Shown here piece by piece: positions 10,950-22,290 of a stretch of DNA of 64,000 nt (position 1 is the first letter of the stretch; each line of letters starts with the position of its first letter). The translations under genes were made by a program, and so were the position numbers. Location of the stretch: contig NC_134828.1 of NCBI RefSeq assembly GCF_004210375.1, positions 24,978,400 through 25,042,399 of the forward strand. The letters are read 5' to 3'. The notes beneath the pieces were generated by a model that was given only the letters and a program-made list of their open reading frames with translations, did not search any database and was not told the origin of the DNA. The stretch is from Tachypleus tridentatus (Eukaryota; Arthropoda; Merostomata; Xiphosura; Limulidae).

Positions 10950-13673
10950 AATTACTTAGGCATCGTATTGCAACACCTTGCGGACGACTTAGCAACTTGA
11001 TAAACAAATTTATTCAACATGTTAATAAACAATTTAGCATCGTTTCGTGGGATTAAAACTTTAAAATACACTTGTTCAAGCAATTGTTACACCTATAAAT
11101 ATATATATATTATGTATATATATAGAGAGTTTCTTTTTACAACGGCTAAGAAATATTATATAACATTTTAACGAAGTTCTTTGAAATCGCTACTCCTGTC
11201 AAAACCTGCCACTATAAACTATGTTAACAGAATAAAGTTTTATAAACATTAAACATACTCCTGCTTTAAGGCTTTCAGATGTCAGATTCAAATTCGTACA
11301 TGTGTACAAACATATCGTACGCGTATTACCGGATAATTGCATTACTAACAGAACCCAAGTTTATCTAAGCACTAAGTTACCAAACGATTTACATATCATT
11401 CACTTTTGCATTGTATTGATTAGAGTTATAACAAAATAACGTAGAATTAGTTGCAATATTGGCTCCATCACAGAGTGACTCGTATGTTGTTAGGAAAACC
11501 CTGAAAACAAGAGTCATGGACCCGCAAACACAGCTTGGTGCATAAATACTTTCAAAAGACACGTTAGAAATCAGACGGAGCCCATATAGGTATGTATATT
11601 AGGGTTAACCCGCTTTTAAATACGTCTGACTATGGAACATCTTGCGTTCAAAAAACAGCACAACTTGAAAAAAAACAACAAAAAACAATATAAGTTATAC
11701 ATGTAATACTATATTCAAGAATTACTTAGCTTAATATATACATTAAATACGACGTTAATACATATCTGCTTAACAACACCATTGAGCAGTCCCCAAACAC
11801 TCTAACCTATAATAAACAAAGCAGTCAACACGGGTTCTGTTAACAATACAAAACATAATGGCCTCAACATGATTACATTTCAGGTTCTTTCTTTAAATAA
11901 AACACACACAAAGAACTACTACTAACAGCTTTAGGACTTTTCGATAATAGCCTGTTTAATCAAACAACAGATAATATCTAACCTACAGTCACATAGGCTT
12001 AATTGTATTAAATAAAGCCTTTATCATAGACAGATGTTTTATGAAGGATTTGTAATTGCCGATTCAAGTTTCACTTTTTCTATTTTTTTTTCTAGGGTTA
12101 ACAATTGCGATTGCAGATAGTTTGTTCACGTTCCGACGACCAGCAAACATTATAATGGTTCGATAGCGACTATTATCATTTAATGAAGTGTCGGGGATCT
12201 GCGTAACCATGGAGATTCATTCACCATGAGTTCTTCCCTCCCACAATCTCACAGGTAATCTGCCTTAGAGTGACCTTCTTGTTTTTATTGACTCGGGGAA
12301 GAGAAGAAAGCGAGAGGGGGGGGATGGAGGGCTGAGAAAGAGAGTGAATATGCTCACGCGCAGGTGGGCAACAAGCGCATGATCTCGAGGCTTCCCACGG
12401 TTTGTATTTCCGGACCTGCAGGGAGAGATTTTAGCTTCTATTACGGTTTAGGGTTAATAGGTGTTGAAGGTTACAGACCAGAAACACTGGTAGCAGGAAC
12501 TGGAAACACCCCCTTCATTTCTATAATTCTTACTGTTCGGAGAGCCCCCACCCCGTTATCTGGAACATGCCACGTTCCTAACTATCTATAAATCAGACGA
12601 ACATGAGATATAGTAGAAAGAAACGTCACACTTAAAAACTAAGTATACAAACAGTTTTGATTGTGAAATCATATGGTTTCCGTCTAAATTGAGTAACTTA
12701 CCTTCCCAGAGCTGTAAGAATGACGTAATAAACTGTTAATCTTTGACCGGAAGAGGCTATATTATCTGAGCCACTCATCCACAAAATCAAATGTTGAAAA
12801 CACGGAAGGTTATTGGCGAATATAACCATGCATTATTAACATTTAATAATTCATATCTATCGCAATAATTTTAATAATTAAATAAATATATCCTAGTTTA
12901 CATGTACGTGATATCCACTAGAGTACAGGACAGATGCAACTTCTCCATAACGACCATAAAAGTCGTCCCACGGTTTTCTTTGGATAGGAAACGTTTCTTA
13001 GAAATATCTATTGCATGTGTTATAACGAGAATTCTCTGACGAATAAGTTATATTGTAATAAATATTGATATGAGTTTTTAAAAAATTAAGTGGATACTGT
13101 CTGATCAATATTACTTAAAGTATACACACGTGATTTACAGTTACAGGTAAATACATTTCCTTTTAGTAACTATTTTGAACATTGTTATATAATATGAAGT
13201 AGACATGTTGTAATATAAATCGTCCAGTTTAAGAGCTGTATTGTACTGGCTAGGAGTAGTCAGATGTGAAGAAACAGACCAGCCTTCCGAATTATATTTT
13301 TTTGTTCTAGCCTAGATAGAAATCTAAACGGTTTACCCTAAACAGGATGTGATTTTATAGTACGGAGCTGTACCGGTCAATGTAGTGTAGAACGCTTTTC
13401 TATTGTACCCCATCCATTCACTTTGTATTACGAAACTGGATTGTTGGTCGTACAGAACGCTTGAAACGACGTGCTGTGCTAAGGATACCAGTTTCGCTGT
13501 TAATTAATGTGTAATTAGATATGGCTTCTTGTGGTATTAACGTGTATTAGCAGTCTAAAAAGGAGGAGACTCGATCGCCACCATGAATACCCCCCCCCCC
13601 GCCTCCTCAATGGGAACCCTGAAACACGATTATATATCTAGTTTGGTTACAAAGCTAAATAAAGACGATAGTA

Positions 13674-13848
13674 GTCATGAAACTCCTAACATGTCTTGTT
13701 TCTATATAAAGCTCAAGTCGTGAAACACCTCACAGGTCTTTTTTCTATACAAAGCTCAAGTCATGAAACACCTTACACGCCTTGTTTCCATATAAAGCTC
13801 AAGTCGTGAAACACCTTACACATCTTGTTTCTATATAAAGCTCAAGGC
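13674..13848. repeat. 43-bp tandem repeat, four copies
   Basis: Each unit begins gtcrtgaaacacctyaca and continues with ttgtttctatataaagctcaa. Units start at 13674, 13717 and every 43 bp after. Each unit contains TATATAAA, so it resembles a TATA box, but the repetition explains this better than a promoter does. Confidence 0.9.
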
Positions 13849-14011
13849 GTTGGTGCGTTGGTACGGTATAATTCGGTACAACACTTCAGGTTTGGGCTAC
13901 GTAGTTTGTCCCATCTTCATATCCTTACGTTACGAGAAAGTGATAGAAATTACAGTATTCCAGCTAAGCCTAAACCTCTTAAAGTTTGGTACAAGCTGTT
14001 TGTTAGTCGTT

Positions 14012-14118
14012 AAGCGCGAAATTACACAATGGGTTGTCTATGCTGTGCTCACCACGGGTATCGAAACCAGGTTTTTAGCGTCATAAGCACACTAATTTCG
14101 AGCTAAACCACTGGGGAG
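14012..14118 (-). mobile_element. SINE-B
   Basis: Reverse copy: aagcgcgaaattacacaatg, tcaccacgggtatcgaaacc, ttagcgtcataagcacac, aaccactggggag. Confidence 0.8.
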
Positions 14119-14576
14119 TAAACAAATTAGGTAACAAAACGACCAGACAGACGGTACCCGCCTTACAGGATCTCTAACTCAAGTCGATGATGAAATAATT
14201 TTATGAAATGTTAAATTAATATATGTGAACAACTTGTATTTGTTTTTATTAGTACAACTTGCTTAATTTTTCATTCCAAATAAAAGAAATGAAACGAGAG
14301 ATATCAGTAGTTTTCCATTCGGTTCTAATTCTTCAGTGAAGAAAACAGGAAATAAGGATTACAACCTATTATTCACTTTGTTGGGTGGATGTTTGGCATT
14401 TATTAGCACAAAGCAACCAGACTGTTTGTGCCCTATTGACTTAACTGGACTTCAAATTTCTACTTTCTATGCAAAACTGTATTTGGCTTTATTAATACCG
14501 ACACTAAACAACCCGTCACCACGCATAGTTGTCACTGTAGCACTGCTTCCTATGTCTGAGAAACTGTGTATATATA

Positions 14577-14590
14577 CTACTAGGTGGCGC
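14577..14590 (+). promoter_or_regulatory. CTCF-like motif in BarH intron 1
   Basis: CTACTAGGTGGCGC matches the generic CTCF core CCASYAGRKGGCRS at 13 of 14 positions by eye. It is in unique sequence about 4 kb downstream of exon 1. Binding is unproven. Confidence 0.4.
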
Positions 14591-16656
14591 TTCTTATTAC
14601 TGGCCCAGCTGAAATGACCAGACTTAACCCAAAACTGCTCTTCTTTCCTCCTTGTGGTTTGAGTTTTGTTGTTTTATAACTCGGTGTGTTATAGTAGCAA
14701 AGTTTACCTGTTTAGTTACACACGTATCGACACAGTTTTTAACATTCCATGCAGAGCTTGTTATACACGATACATCAACGAAAGAATAAACATGCGGTGC
14801 CAGGACGCCATTTTGAACTAACTGGACACTGAAGAAGTCATATGTGTAAAGCAGTGTTAGCTGAACATTAAACTTATGTAGCCCTCTTTGATGCACTCAC
14901 CGAAATCCAGGTTTCAGTTTTTATTCTGGGAAAGCGAGCCACTTCTTTGGGTAGCGGGTAGACAAGTCCGTAACGACACATCTGCGGATCGGTACAAGCC
15001 ACTAAAGAAAGTTCGCTTATTTCTATGCGTATTATGAATTTTTTTTTTAATAACAACTATCAGCGATACAGTTTATCTACCATGTGCCGGATATGAACAA
15101 AATTTACGGAAAACAGTTTCTCTATTGAGCGCTATTGATCGGTGCAGTGACACGTGCAGCGACGCGCAACTGGGAGCGAACAGGTGGCAATCCACAATAG
15201 CGTAAAAGTCAGCCCCCTCCCCCCTTACTCCGGCAAGCCGGTGCTGCGGCCCCTAAATTAGTGTCGTAATTGGGCTGTAGAACACCAACCACTCTATCGT
15301 TAGAAAACTTAGAGGTTCTGCCAAAGCGATTCTGAAACCGACGTCCTCGAAACTACAAAACTAATCCAATTTGTATTAATAACCTAAAACTTGAGACAAA
15401 AATAAATGTGTACAAATTTATAAAGTTAACTGAGAATAATGAATAGGAATAAATTCAAAAACACGAGATCATCAGTTACTGAGGGGGGGGGGAACATAAA
15501 CTTTCACGTGACTACCGAGAAAAATATGAGACTGGCCACCTAAGCCAGACGCTGTGGCATGCTATCGTATGAAAACAGATTAGCACGCAAAAAAGTGGGC
15601 TTATGAAAAAACGGCGCACTTACCGTATTAAAAACTATCTGTATGTAGAGCAGCTCAGCTGATAGTTCTAGCTGATGTGGTCTTTGCCCGAAAAAGGGAA
15701 GAAACGTTTTGCCATCTATTAAAAAAGTTTTCCTGCCGGTATAACAAAACGAACGTCTTGTAAAATATAAAAACAGTGTGAAAACTAGATTACAGAATGA
15801 AACTTACGTATGGATTGTTTAATGACGAATCAGAAACACCTTAAACTATTCATCGAAAATGATTTCCGTTAGAAATACCGACGAATAAGAGTGAAACTGT
15901 GTAAACATTAACTCTGGGAAACTGAACATGAAACTTATATAAACATCGACGACAGATAGAATACATAGTTTACAAAAATGCAGTAGTAAACTGAAGTCCG
16001 AGATGAGAGCAGAACAACATTTGAACTGAGCGACCGTGTGGACATGTATGTGGTTTAGAGAATGAAATAGAGATTAGTGAAGGACATACAAACTGAATGT
16101 CGCTATTATTGTACAATGAAAAGAAAACCGATAATTGAGATTTCCAACGTAAACAATAACGTAAGTTGACCACCGAACCATAAGCAGCAATTTTCTTCAG
16201 CTCAACTTTCTGTTATAATTAAGAGGGTCAAACCTGACCGTTTATTGACCAGTATTTACAGAAGAATCTCTTTATAACCCAGCAAGTACTCACCGGACAA
16301 AGAAAGATTGTTTTTCCATTAACAAAGGACAGAATGATCACTGTCTACAGTCAGCTCTAGTATACACATACCTAACGACAAGTATTTAACGAATTTCTCT
16401 ACCTACCACAAAGCCATCATCATGTGACTACATGGTTGTTTAAGAAGCTGGATTCTGATACGTACGCAAGACAGACATTTCCATGAAACGTTTCCAAGCC
16501 CTCCTAAGGTCAGATTTTGATAGTCGTGATGGACAGAGAACAGATACTCCATTATGTAGTTTCGCACTTTACAACACACAAACAAACGTTTTCCATCAAG
16601 AGGTCGACAATTCTTCATATCTAGGCACAGGGTCATTAAGGCCTGGTAAGAAAAAA

Positions 16657-16680
16657 ATTCTTTTTTTTTTTTTTTTTTTT
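16657..16680. repeat. poly(T) tract
   Basis: An uninterrupted run of about 22 T residues, without an identifiable SINE or LINE attached. Confidence 0.9.
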
Positions 16681-16963
16681 CCAGTTACCCGGCCGACCCT
16701 AAATTTTGTTCAATAATTTCTAGACCGACCCTATTGAAAATGGCGTACGATTTTTGTTTATAAATTATTGCACCAATCTGTTACCATAATATGTAAAGTC
16801 ATAAGTAACTAGGTCTCCGATTCGTTAGTTGGTGTGATGTGTCAACGACCTCTACCAATTATAAATGAGCTTCTATTCAGGCAATATCAAACATTTCATT
16901 AAATGATACTTAGTAGAATTGATTATCCTAAATTTATAATACTATTTATATTCTGTACTTTTG

Positions 16964-17174
16964 ACACCAGATGGCGATCGATAGAACTACTGGCAACGTG
17001 TTGTACCTCTAATGTGTATATCTATAGACTGGACGTCAGATGGCGTTCACTAGAGAGTTTACACCTAACACTGTAAATGGCTCTAGACAAAATTACCTAC
17101 CTATGTTATACCAATTAACTTTAAGGATTGACTCTAATGTCACATAGCGTTTAATTCTTAACACCAGATAGCGC
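16964..17174 (+). promoter_or_regulatory. cluster of AGATGGCG/CTCF-like motifs
   Basis: Three related motifs on one strand: ACACCAGATGGCGA (16964), ACGTCAGATGGCGT (17033) and ACACCAGATAGCGC (17161). The first and last agree with the CTCF core at about 12 of 14 positions, the middle at about 10. They may be insulator sites or remnants of a decayed repeat. Confidence 0.3.
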
Positions 17175-17324
17175 TCAATATAACCTTTTATACTTAGGAC
17201 TCATGTCTTTTAACAGTAGAAACATTACATTTTTAGTAGTTACTAAGAGAGAACAGCATGTTATCTTACGCAGCTGCACTACTTCTGAGTTACTAAACAT
17301 ATAAACACACGGGAATAAACTGCT

Positions 17325-17452
17325 ATCCAGCGTGCTCAGCGGAAAGTCTGAGAGATCATAACTATAAAAACAGGGTTTCGACACTCGAGGCGGACACGGA
17401 ATATATAACCCATCATGCATTACTTGGCTTATGAACAAACACACACACACCA
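17325..17452 (+). mobile_element. SINE-B, old copy
   Basis: Forward, diverged copy: gtgctcagcggaaagtctg, aaacagggtttcgacactcg, aggcggacacgga, taacccatcatgcattac. Confidence 0.65.
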
Positions 17453-17721
17453 ATAAGCCATCATTTCAGGGTTAAACAGATTTACAAAGTGTGAGTTTTG
17501 TCCTGGTTCTGTGATAGTGAGTCTTGCACCTGACCAGGCTACCAGAAGCTGACGAAGTATACTCTTTAATCAATTGTTGGTATCACTCTAAACTGACGTC
17601 ACTCTTCTGCAGTTGCTCCTTTATTGGTCCTCTGTTAGGTTCCAGTAAGAAGAAAGTACAAATGTTTCACCAGTTGTGAAGTTAGGTAACATCAACTGTC
17701 CAGAGGTAGAAGGCGTTGTTT

Positions 17722-17998
17722 GTTTGTTTGGTTTTGGAAATTTGTGCAAGGCTACACGAGGGTTATCTGCACTAGTCGTTCCTAATTCAGCAATGTGTTA
17801 CTAGAGGGAAGGCAGCTAATCATCACCCCAGCCGCCAACTCTTGGGCTACTCTTTTAACAGCAAATACTGGGATTGACCGTCACATTATAATGCCCCCAT
17901 AGCTGAAACAGCGAGCATGTTTAGTGCGACGGGAATTCGAACCCGCGACCCTCGGATTACGAATCGAGCGTCCTAACCACCTGGCCATGCCGGGCCTA
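17722..17998 (-). mobile_element. SINE-A with 14-bp target duplication
   Basis: Full-length reverse copy. It is flanked by agaaggcgttgttt (17708-17721) and agaaggcattgttt (17999-18012), one mismatch in 14. The head reads ctggccatgccgggcc on the plus strand. Confidence 0.93.
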
Positions 17999-18497
17999 AG
18001 AAGGCATTGTTTGTCAAGATAAAGTGTGGGTGTGAAGTTAAATATTAATAAATTTGATTTTTAATTTAATGATGACGTCAGGATAAAAATCGGGCGAGAA
18101 ATTAGTTGATCCTGTTTGCTTAAAATACCAAGAAATTGGTTAATATCTGATGTTATTTTTAAACATACATGTTTGCGAACAGTTACCACGTGCACTTGTC
18201 GTAATTTAGTCTACGTTAGGAAATTATACTTTCTGACAGTCTGTCTTCGCTAATATATTCTATAAACACAGTAATTATATTAAAATTTTTAATATTATTT
18301 TCTTTGAATTAGATCATGGTTGGCGAATTTTAAGGAAGCAAAAGTTGGGTTTTGCTGAGTTTCGAGTCATAATATAACTTCATATTTCTAAGTTACGCTT
18401 TATACTCACACGATACCTTACATTTATAAAGATTTTACAAAAACTTACCCCCCCAAAAAAAAAAAAAAAAACAACAAAACAAAACAAGTTTTCTAAC

Positions 18498-18891
18498 CTG
18501 TTACTATGTCCTCTTCATCACTAAGCGGGTTCGCTTCATTTAGGTTTTCTCCGTAACGACTTGGTGGGAAGCTAGGCTTAACACGGCTGTTCGTCTCAGG
18601 AGCTTGTGTCAGGCTAGTCTTACACTCACCAAATTCTCTTGAAATTGACGAAGTGTCGTTCTTTGGATCTTTACGGACCAACCCACACTTTACATCGGCT
18701 GTTTCGTTCAGAATATCCCGAATGAAAAACGATGACGGTGTAGGACTCTCCGTAGAAGACCGACGATCGTGGGGACACGTGCCGTTTTCGTTACTTCTTT
18801 CTCCTGCCGACATATGCTCGGTGGGCACGCGAACGTCAATGGTCATGACTCTGAACTGGTTTTGTTGTCCAGCTCTTTGCCAACAATCCAT
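18498..18891 (-). CDS. BarH: BarH-like homeobox protein, exon 1 (N-terminus, eh1/FIL motif)
   Basis: First coding exon of the BarH gene: 131 codons plus one base, then the donor G|GTTAGA. The leftover G joins AA of exon 2 to make Glu132, and the open frame would otherwise end five bases past the junction. Residues 53-63 read SSFFIRDILNE, the FIL/eh1-type motif that lies upstream of the homeodomain in BarH/Barhl proteins and recruits Groucho-type co-repressors (family knowledge). The rest is Ser/Thr/Pro-rich and low in conservation, ending in an acidic SDEEDIV stretch. I chose ATG 18891-18889 because the same frame upstream reaches a TGA without another ATG. A CACTTTCAG acceptor-like string just upstream leaves open an additional 5' exon. 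I see only one FIL-type motif, whereas vertebrate Barhl proteins have two. Confidence 0.9.
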
Positions 18892-18902
18892 ATAAGAACC
18901 AA

Positions 18903-18983
18903 TTAGGACAACTTGAACGCAGACTGCGACCAGCCTATAACGACCTGGTTTTGATTCTTCTTTGTAACTGAAAGTGCAGACAT
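18903..18983 (-). other. possible short upstream ORF before BarH
   Basis: On the minus strand an ATG at 18983 opens a 26-codon frame that ends at TAA 18903, 12 bp before the BarH start and out of frame with it. It matters only if the transcript starts upstream of it. Coding is not supported. Confidence 0.2.
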
Positions 18984-19150
18984 GGTTAATGGGCTGAGCT
19001 CAGAACCCGCTTTCCTCTCGCAGTCGACCCCGTGATTGACAAGATTTTGCGCACCTCCATTGGATTTTCTTATGCTTAGCACGGGGCCTTAATCCAATCA
19101 CACAACTTCCTGAAATAACTTCGAATTAGTTCAACCAATCAGAAGCATAA
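18984..19150 (-). promoter_or_regulatory. BarH: putative BarH promoter region
   Basis: Lies 90-260 bp upstream of the BarH start codon. It is GC-richer than its surroundings and contains three CCAAT/ATTGG elements near 19055, 19092 and 19135, a spacing seen in NF-Y-type promoters. No convincing TATA box at the expected distance was seen; TATTTAA on the minus strand near 19172 is a weak option. The start site is unknown. Confidence 0.35.
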
Positions 19151-19705
19151 GGACAACCATAAGCCTAACATAAAATTAAATAGTTATTTAGCCGAAAGGT
19201 CTCGATTTTCTGCGTTTCGAATGGCGAACGATTTACAATGTAAATACTTTACAGCAGAAACCTATAGTTTACAAACTATTAAATCTGTCTCAATACCATT
19301 AAGTGAAACGATTTTTTCAATAAATTAGAGTAACTAAGTTGAGTATCGATGTCACGAGGACTGAATAAATAGTCATTATCCAACTAACTAAACTAATTTT
19401 AATTTTGTTATAATTATTGAGGTGTGGTGTGAATCTATCGTTTGCTGGGCATGTAAAACTATTGTAAACTGTTCCTTTGCATTTTAAACACTCTGCATAT
19501 TATATAAATATTTGGTAGGACTATAAATTAAAGTTTATTTCAAAACATAAGCTTATTGGATTAACATAAATAGTTTAATATGTTTGTAAGATGAATGTTG
19601 TATACTAAATATTATAATACAAAAGTTCATTTTACTTTTAAGTTTATGTTACGTGTTTAACACAAACATAAGATTGTTTCTCTGACTTAAAGGTATATGC
19701 GCATA
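19151..19705. other. AT-rich spacer
   Basis: Between the BarH upstream region and the 52-bp array. No gene, SINE or clear motif. Confidence 0.6.
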
Positions 19706-21530
19706 TTGAACACCAACACTTGTAGTGTTAACGTTGTTTGTTGAATACTAACAAAAGTATATTTACAGTACTTGTAGCGTTAACGTTGTTTGTTGAACAC
19801 TAACAAAAGTATATTTACAGTACTTGTAGCGTTAACGTTGTTTGTTGAATACTAACAAAAGTATATTTACAGTACTTGTAGCGTTAATGTTGTTTGTTGA
19901 ACACTAACAAAAGTATATTTACAGTACTTGTAGCGTTAACGTTGTTTGTTGAACACTAACAAAAGTATATTTACAGTACTTGTAGCGTTAACGTTGTTTG
20001 TTGAATACTAACAAAAGTATATTTACAGTACTTGTAGTGTTAACGTTGTTTGTTGAACACTAACAAAAGTATATTTACAGTACTTGTAGCGTTAACGTTG
20101 TTTGTTGAACACTAACAAAAGTATATTTACAGTACTTGTAGCGTTAATGTTGTTTGTTGAATACTAACACAATTATGTTTACAGTACTTGTAGTGTTAAT
20201 AGTGTTTGTTGAATACCAACACAAGTGTGTTTACAGTACTTGTAGTGTTAACGTTGTTTGTTGAATACCAACACAAGTGTGTTTACAGTACTTGTAGTGT
20301 TAATGGTGTTTGTTGAATACCAACACAAGTGTGTTTACAGTACTTGTAGTGTTAACGTTGTTTGTTGAATACTAACAAAAGTATATTTACAGTACTTGTA
20401 GCGTTAATGTTGTTTGTTGAATACTAACACAATTATATTTACAGTACTTGTAGTGTTAACGTTGTTTGTTGAATACCAACACAAGTGTGTTTACAGTACT
20501 TGTAGTGTTAATGTTGTTTGTTGAATACTAACACAATTATTTTTTACAGTATAGTTTTAGTGTTAATGTTGTTTGTTGAATACTAACACAATTATGTTTA
20601 TAGTACTTGTAGCGTTAATGTTGTTTGTTGAATGCCAACACTATTATGTTTACAGTACTTGTAGCGTTAATGTTGTTTGTTGAATGCCAACACTATTATG
20701 TTTACAGTATTTGTAGTGTTAATAGTGTTTGTTGAATACCAACACAAGTATGTTTACAGTACTTGTAGTGTTAATGGTGTTTGTTGAATGCAAACACACT
20801 TATACTTACTGTATACGTAGTGTTGGAGTTGTTTGTTGGAGCCAACACAATTCTATTTACAGTACTTGTAGTGTTAATGATGTTTGTTGAATGCCAACAC
20901 ACTTATACTTACTGTATACGTAGTGTTGGAGTTGTTTGTTGGAGCCAACACAATTCTATTTACAGTACTTGTAGTGTTAATGATGTTTGTTGAATGCCAA
21001 CACACTTATACTTACTGTATACGTAGTGTTGGAGTTGTTTGTTGGATGCCAACACAATTCTATTTACAGTACTTGTAGTGTTAATGTTGTTTGTTGAATA
21101 CATGTATGTTTACAGTACTTATAGTGTTAATGTTGTTTGTTGAATACATGTATGTTTACAGAACTTATAGTGTTAATGGTGTTTGTTGAATACATGTATG
21201 TTTACAGAACTTGTAGTGTTAATAGTGTTTGTTGAATACCAACACAAGTATGTTTACAGTACTTATAGTGTTAATGGTGTTATACCAACACAAGTATGTT
21301 TACAGTACTTATAGTGTTAATGGTGTTATACCAACACAACTATGTTTACAGTACTTATAGTGTTAATGGTGTTATACCAACACAACTATGGTTACAGTAC
21401 TTATAGTGTTAATGGTGTTATACCAACACAACTATGTTTACAGTACTTATAGTGTTAATGGTGTTATACCAACACAACTATGTTTACAGTACTTATAGTG
21501 TTAATGGTGTTATACCAACACAACTATGTT
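19706..21530. repeat. 52-bp tandem array with variant blocks
   Basis: About 35 units of the form gtacttgtagygttaayg, ttgtttgttgaayacyaaca, then yatrtttaca. Variants are grouped. The left block has gcgttaacg and aaaagtatat. The middle has caagtgtg. At 20810-21070 there are three copies of a 103-bp dimer with gtgttggag...ccaacac. The right block, from about 21240, has 46-bp units that lack tgttgaa. Units carry short inverted repeats (gtgttgg/ccaacac) that could fold. Short frames at 20781-21078 are by-products. Confidence 0.97.
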
Positions 21531-21650
21531 GATGTTTGACGGTGGCAACTGGAGCTTCTTAAACACAAGGTCATACGAAGACTTTCATAAACGTAGCAAC
21601 AACAAAACTTGCAAATCACACTTGCACTTTAAATAAAAACTTATACATGT

Positions 21651-22072
21651 CATTCGACATACCACACTTCTAGTCATTCGACATACCACACTTCTAGTCA
21701 TTCGACATACCACACTTCTAGTCATTCGACATACCACACTTCTAGTCATGCGACATACCACACTTCTAGTCATTCGACATACCACACTTCAAGTCATTCG
21801 ACATACCACACTTCTAGTCATGCGACATACCACACTTCTAGTCATTCGACATACCACACTTCTAGTCATTTGACATACTACACTTCTAGTTATTTGACAT
21901 ACCACACTTCTAGTCATGCGACATTATTTGACATACCACACTTCTAGTCATGCGATTTCAAGACATACCACACTTCTCATTCGTCATTCTAGCGACATAC
22001 CACACTTCAAGTCATTCGACATACCACACTTCTAGTCATGCGACATACCACACTTCTAGTCATGCGACACTA
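21651..22072. repeat. 24-bp tandem array
   Basis: About 17 units beginning cattcgacataccacacttc and ending tagt. There is a disturbed patch at 21920-22000 where units are fused or truncated. Because 24 is a multiple of 3, a minus-strand frame reads an 8-residue repeat (VVCRMTRS) without stops. This is not evidence of coding. Confidence 0.97.
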
Positions 22073-22094
22073 CTCTAAAACAACCCTCGTTATT

Positions 22095-22290
22095 TTACCG
22101 ATCTTACTCACCATTTCAGCCTAAGTTATGGAGTGACGGTCAATCTCTCATTTAGTTGGTAAAAGAGTATCCCAAGAGTTGGGGAGGGTGGTGTTGTGTA
22201 GCTAACTTCCATGTAGTCTATCATTACAATATCACTTATGGCTAGCCCAGTTAGCTTTGAACAAAATTACAAAAACAAACAGCCAATTAT
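22095..22290 (+). mobile_element. SINE-A, 5'-truncated old copy
   Basis: Core and tail only: gacggtcaatct, ttggtaaaagagtatcccaa, gagttgggg, gtagctaacttcc, ggctagccca and acaaaaacaaaca. The tRNA-like head is missing. Confidence 0.75.

Larger units (their letters stand above)
6974..18497 (-). other. BarH: BarH intron 1 (phase 1)
   Basis: An 11.5-kb intron with donor ACA-G|GTTAGA and acceptor ATCCTCATCAG|AA; the junction makes a Glu codon. It contains SINE-A and SINE-B copies, a (CA)n tract and two tandem arrays. GC-richer unique stretches occur near 8330-8480, 10060-10150, 12280-12430 and 15120-15260. These are candidate regulatory DNA by composition only. Open frames at 12364-12591, 14336-14617, 14624-14896 and 16403-16716 show no domain and no splice context. 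Confidence 0.85.

Noticed and set aside
12364-12591. 75-codon plus-strand frame in BarH intron 1
   Set aside because: No recognisable domain, opposite strand to the gene, and no splice or start context.
13674-13848. Four TATATAAA sequences as promoters inside BarH intron 1
   Set aside because: They are one motif repeated in a 43-bp tandem array with no coding exon downstream.
21651-22072. CRISPR-like array of short direct repeats
   Set aside because: Units are contiguous without unique spacers, and the genome is eukaryotic.
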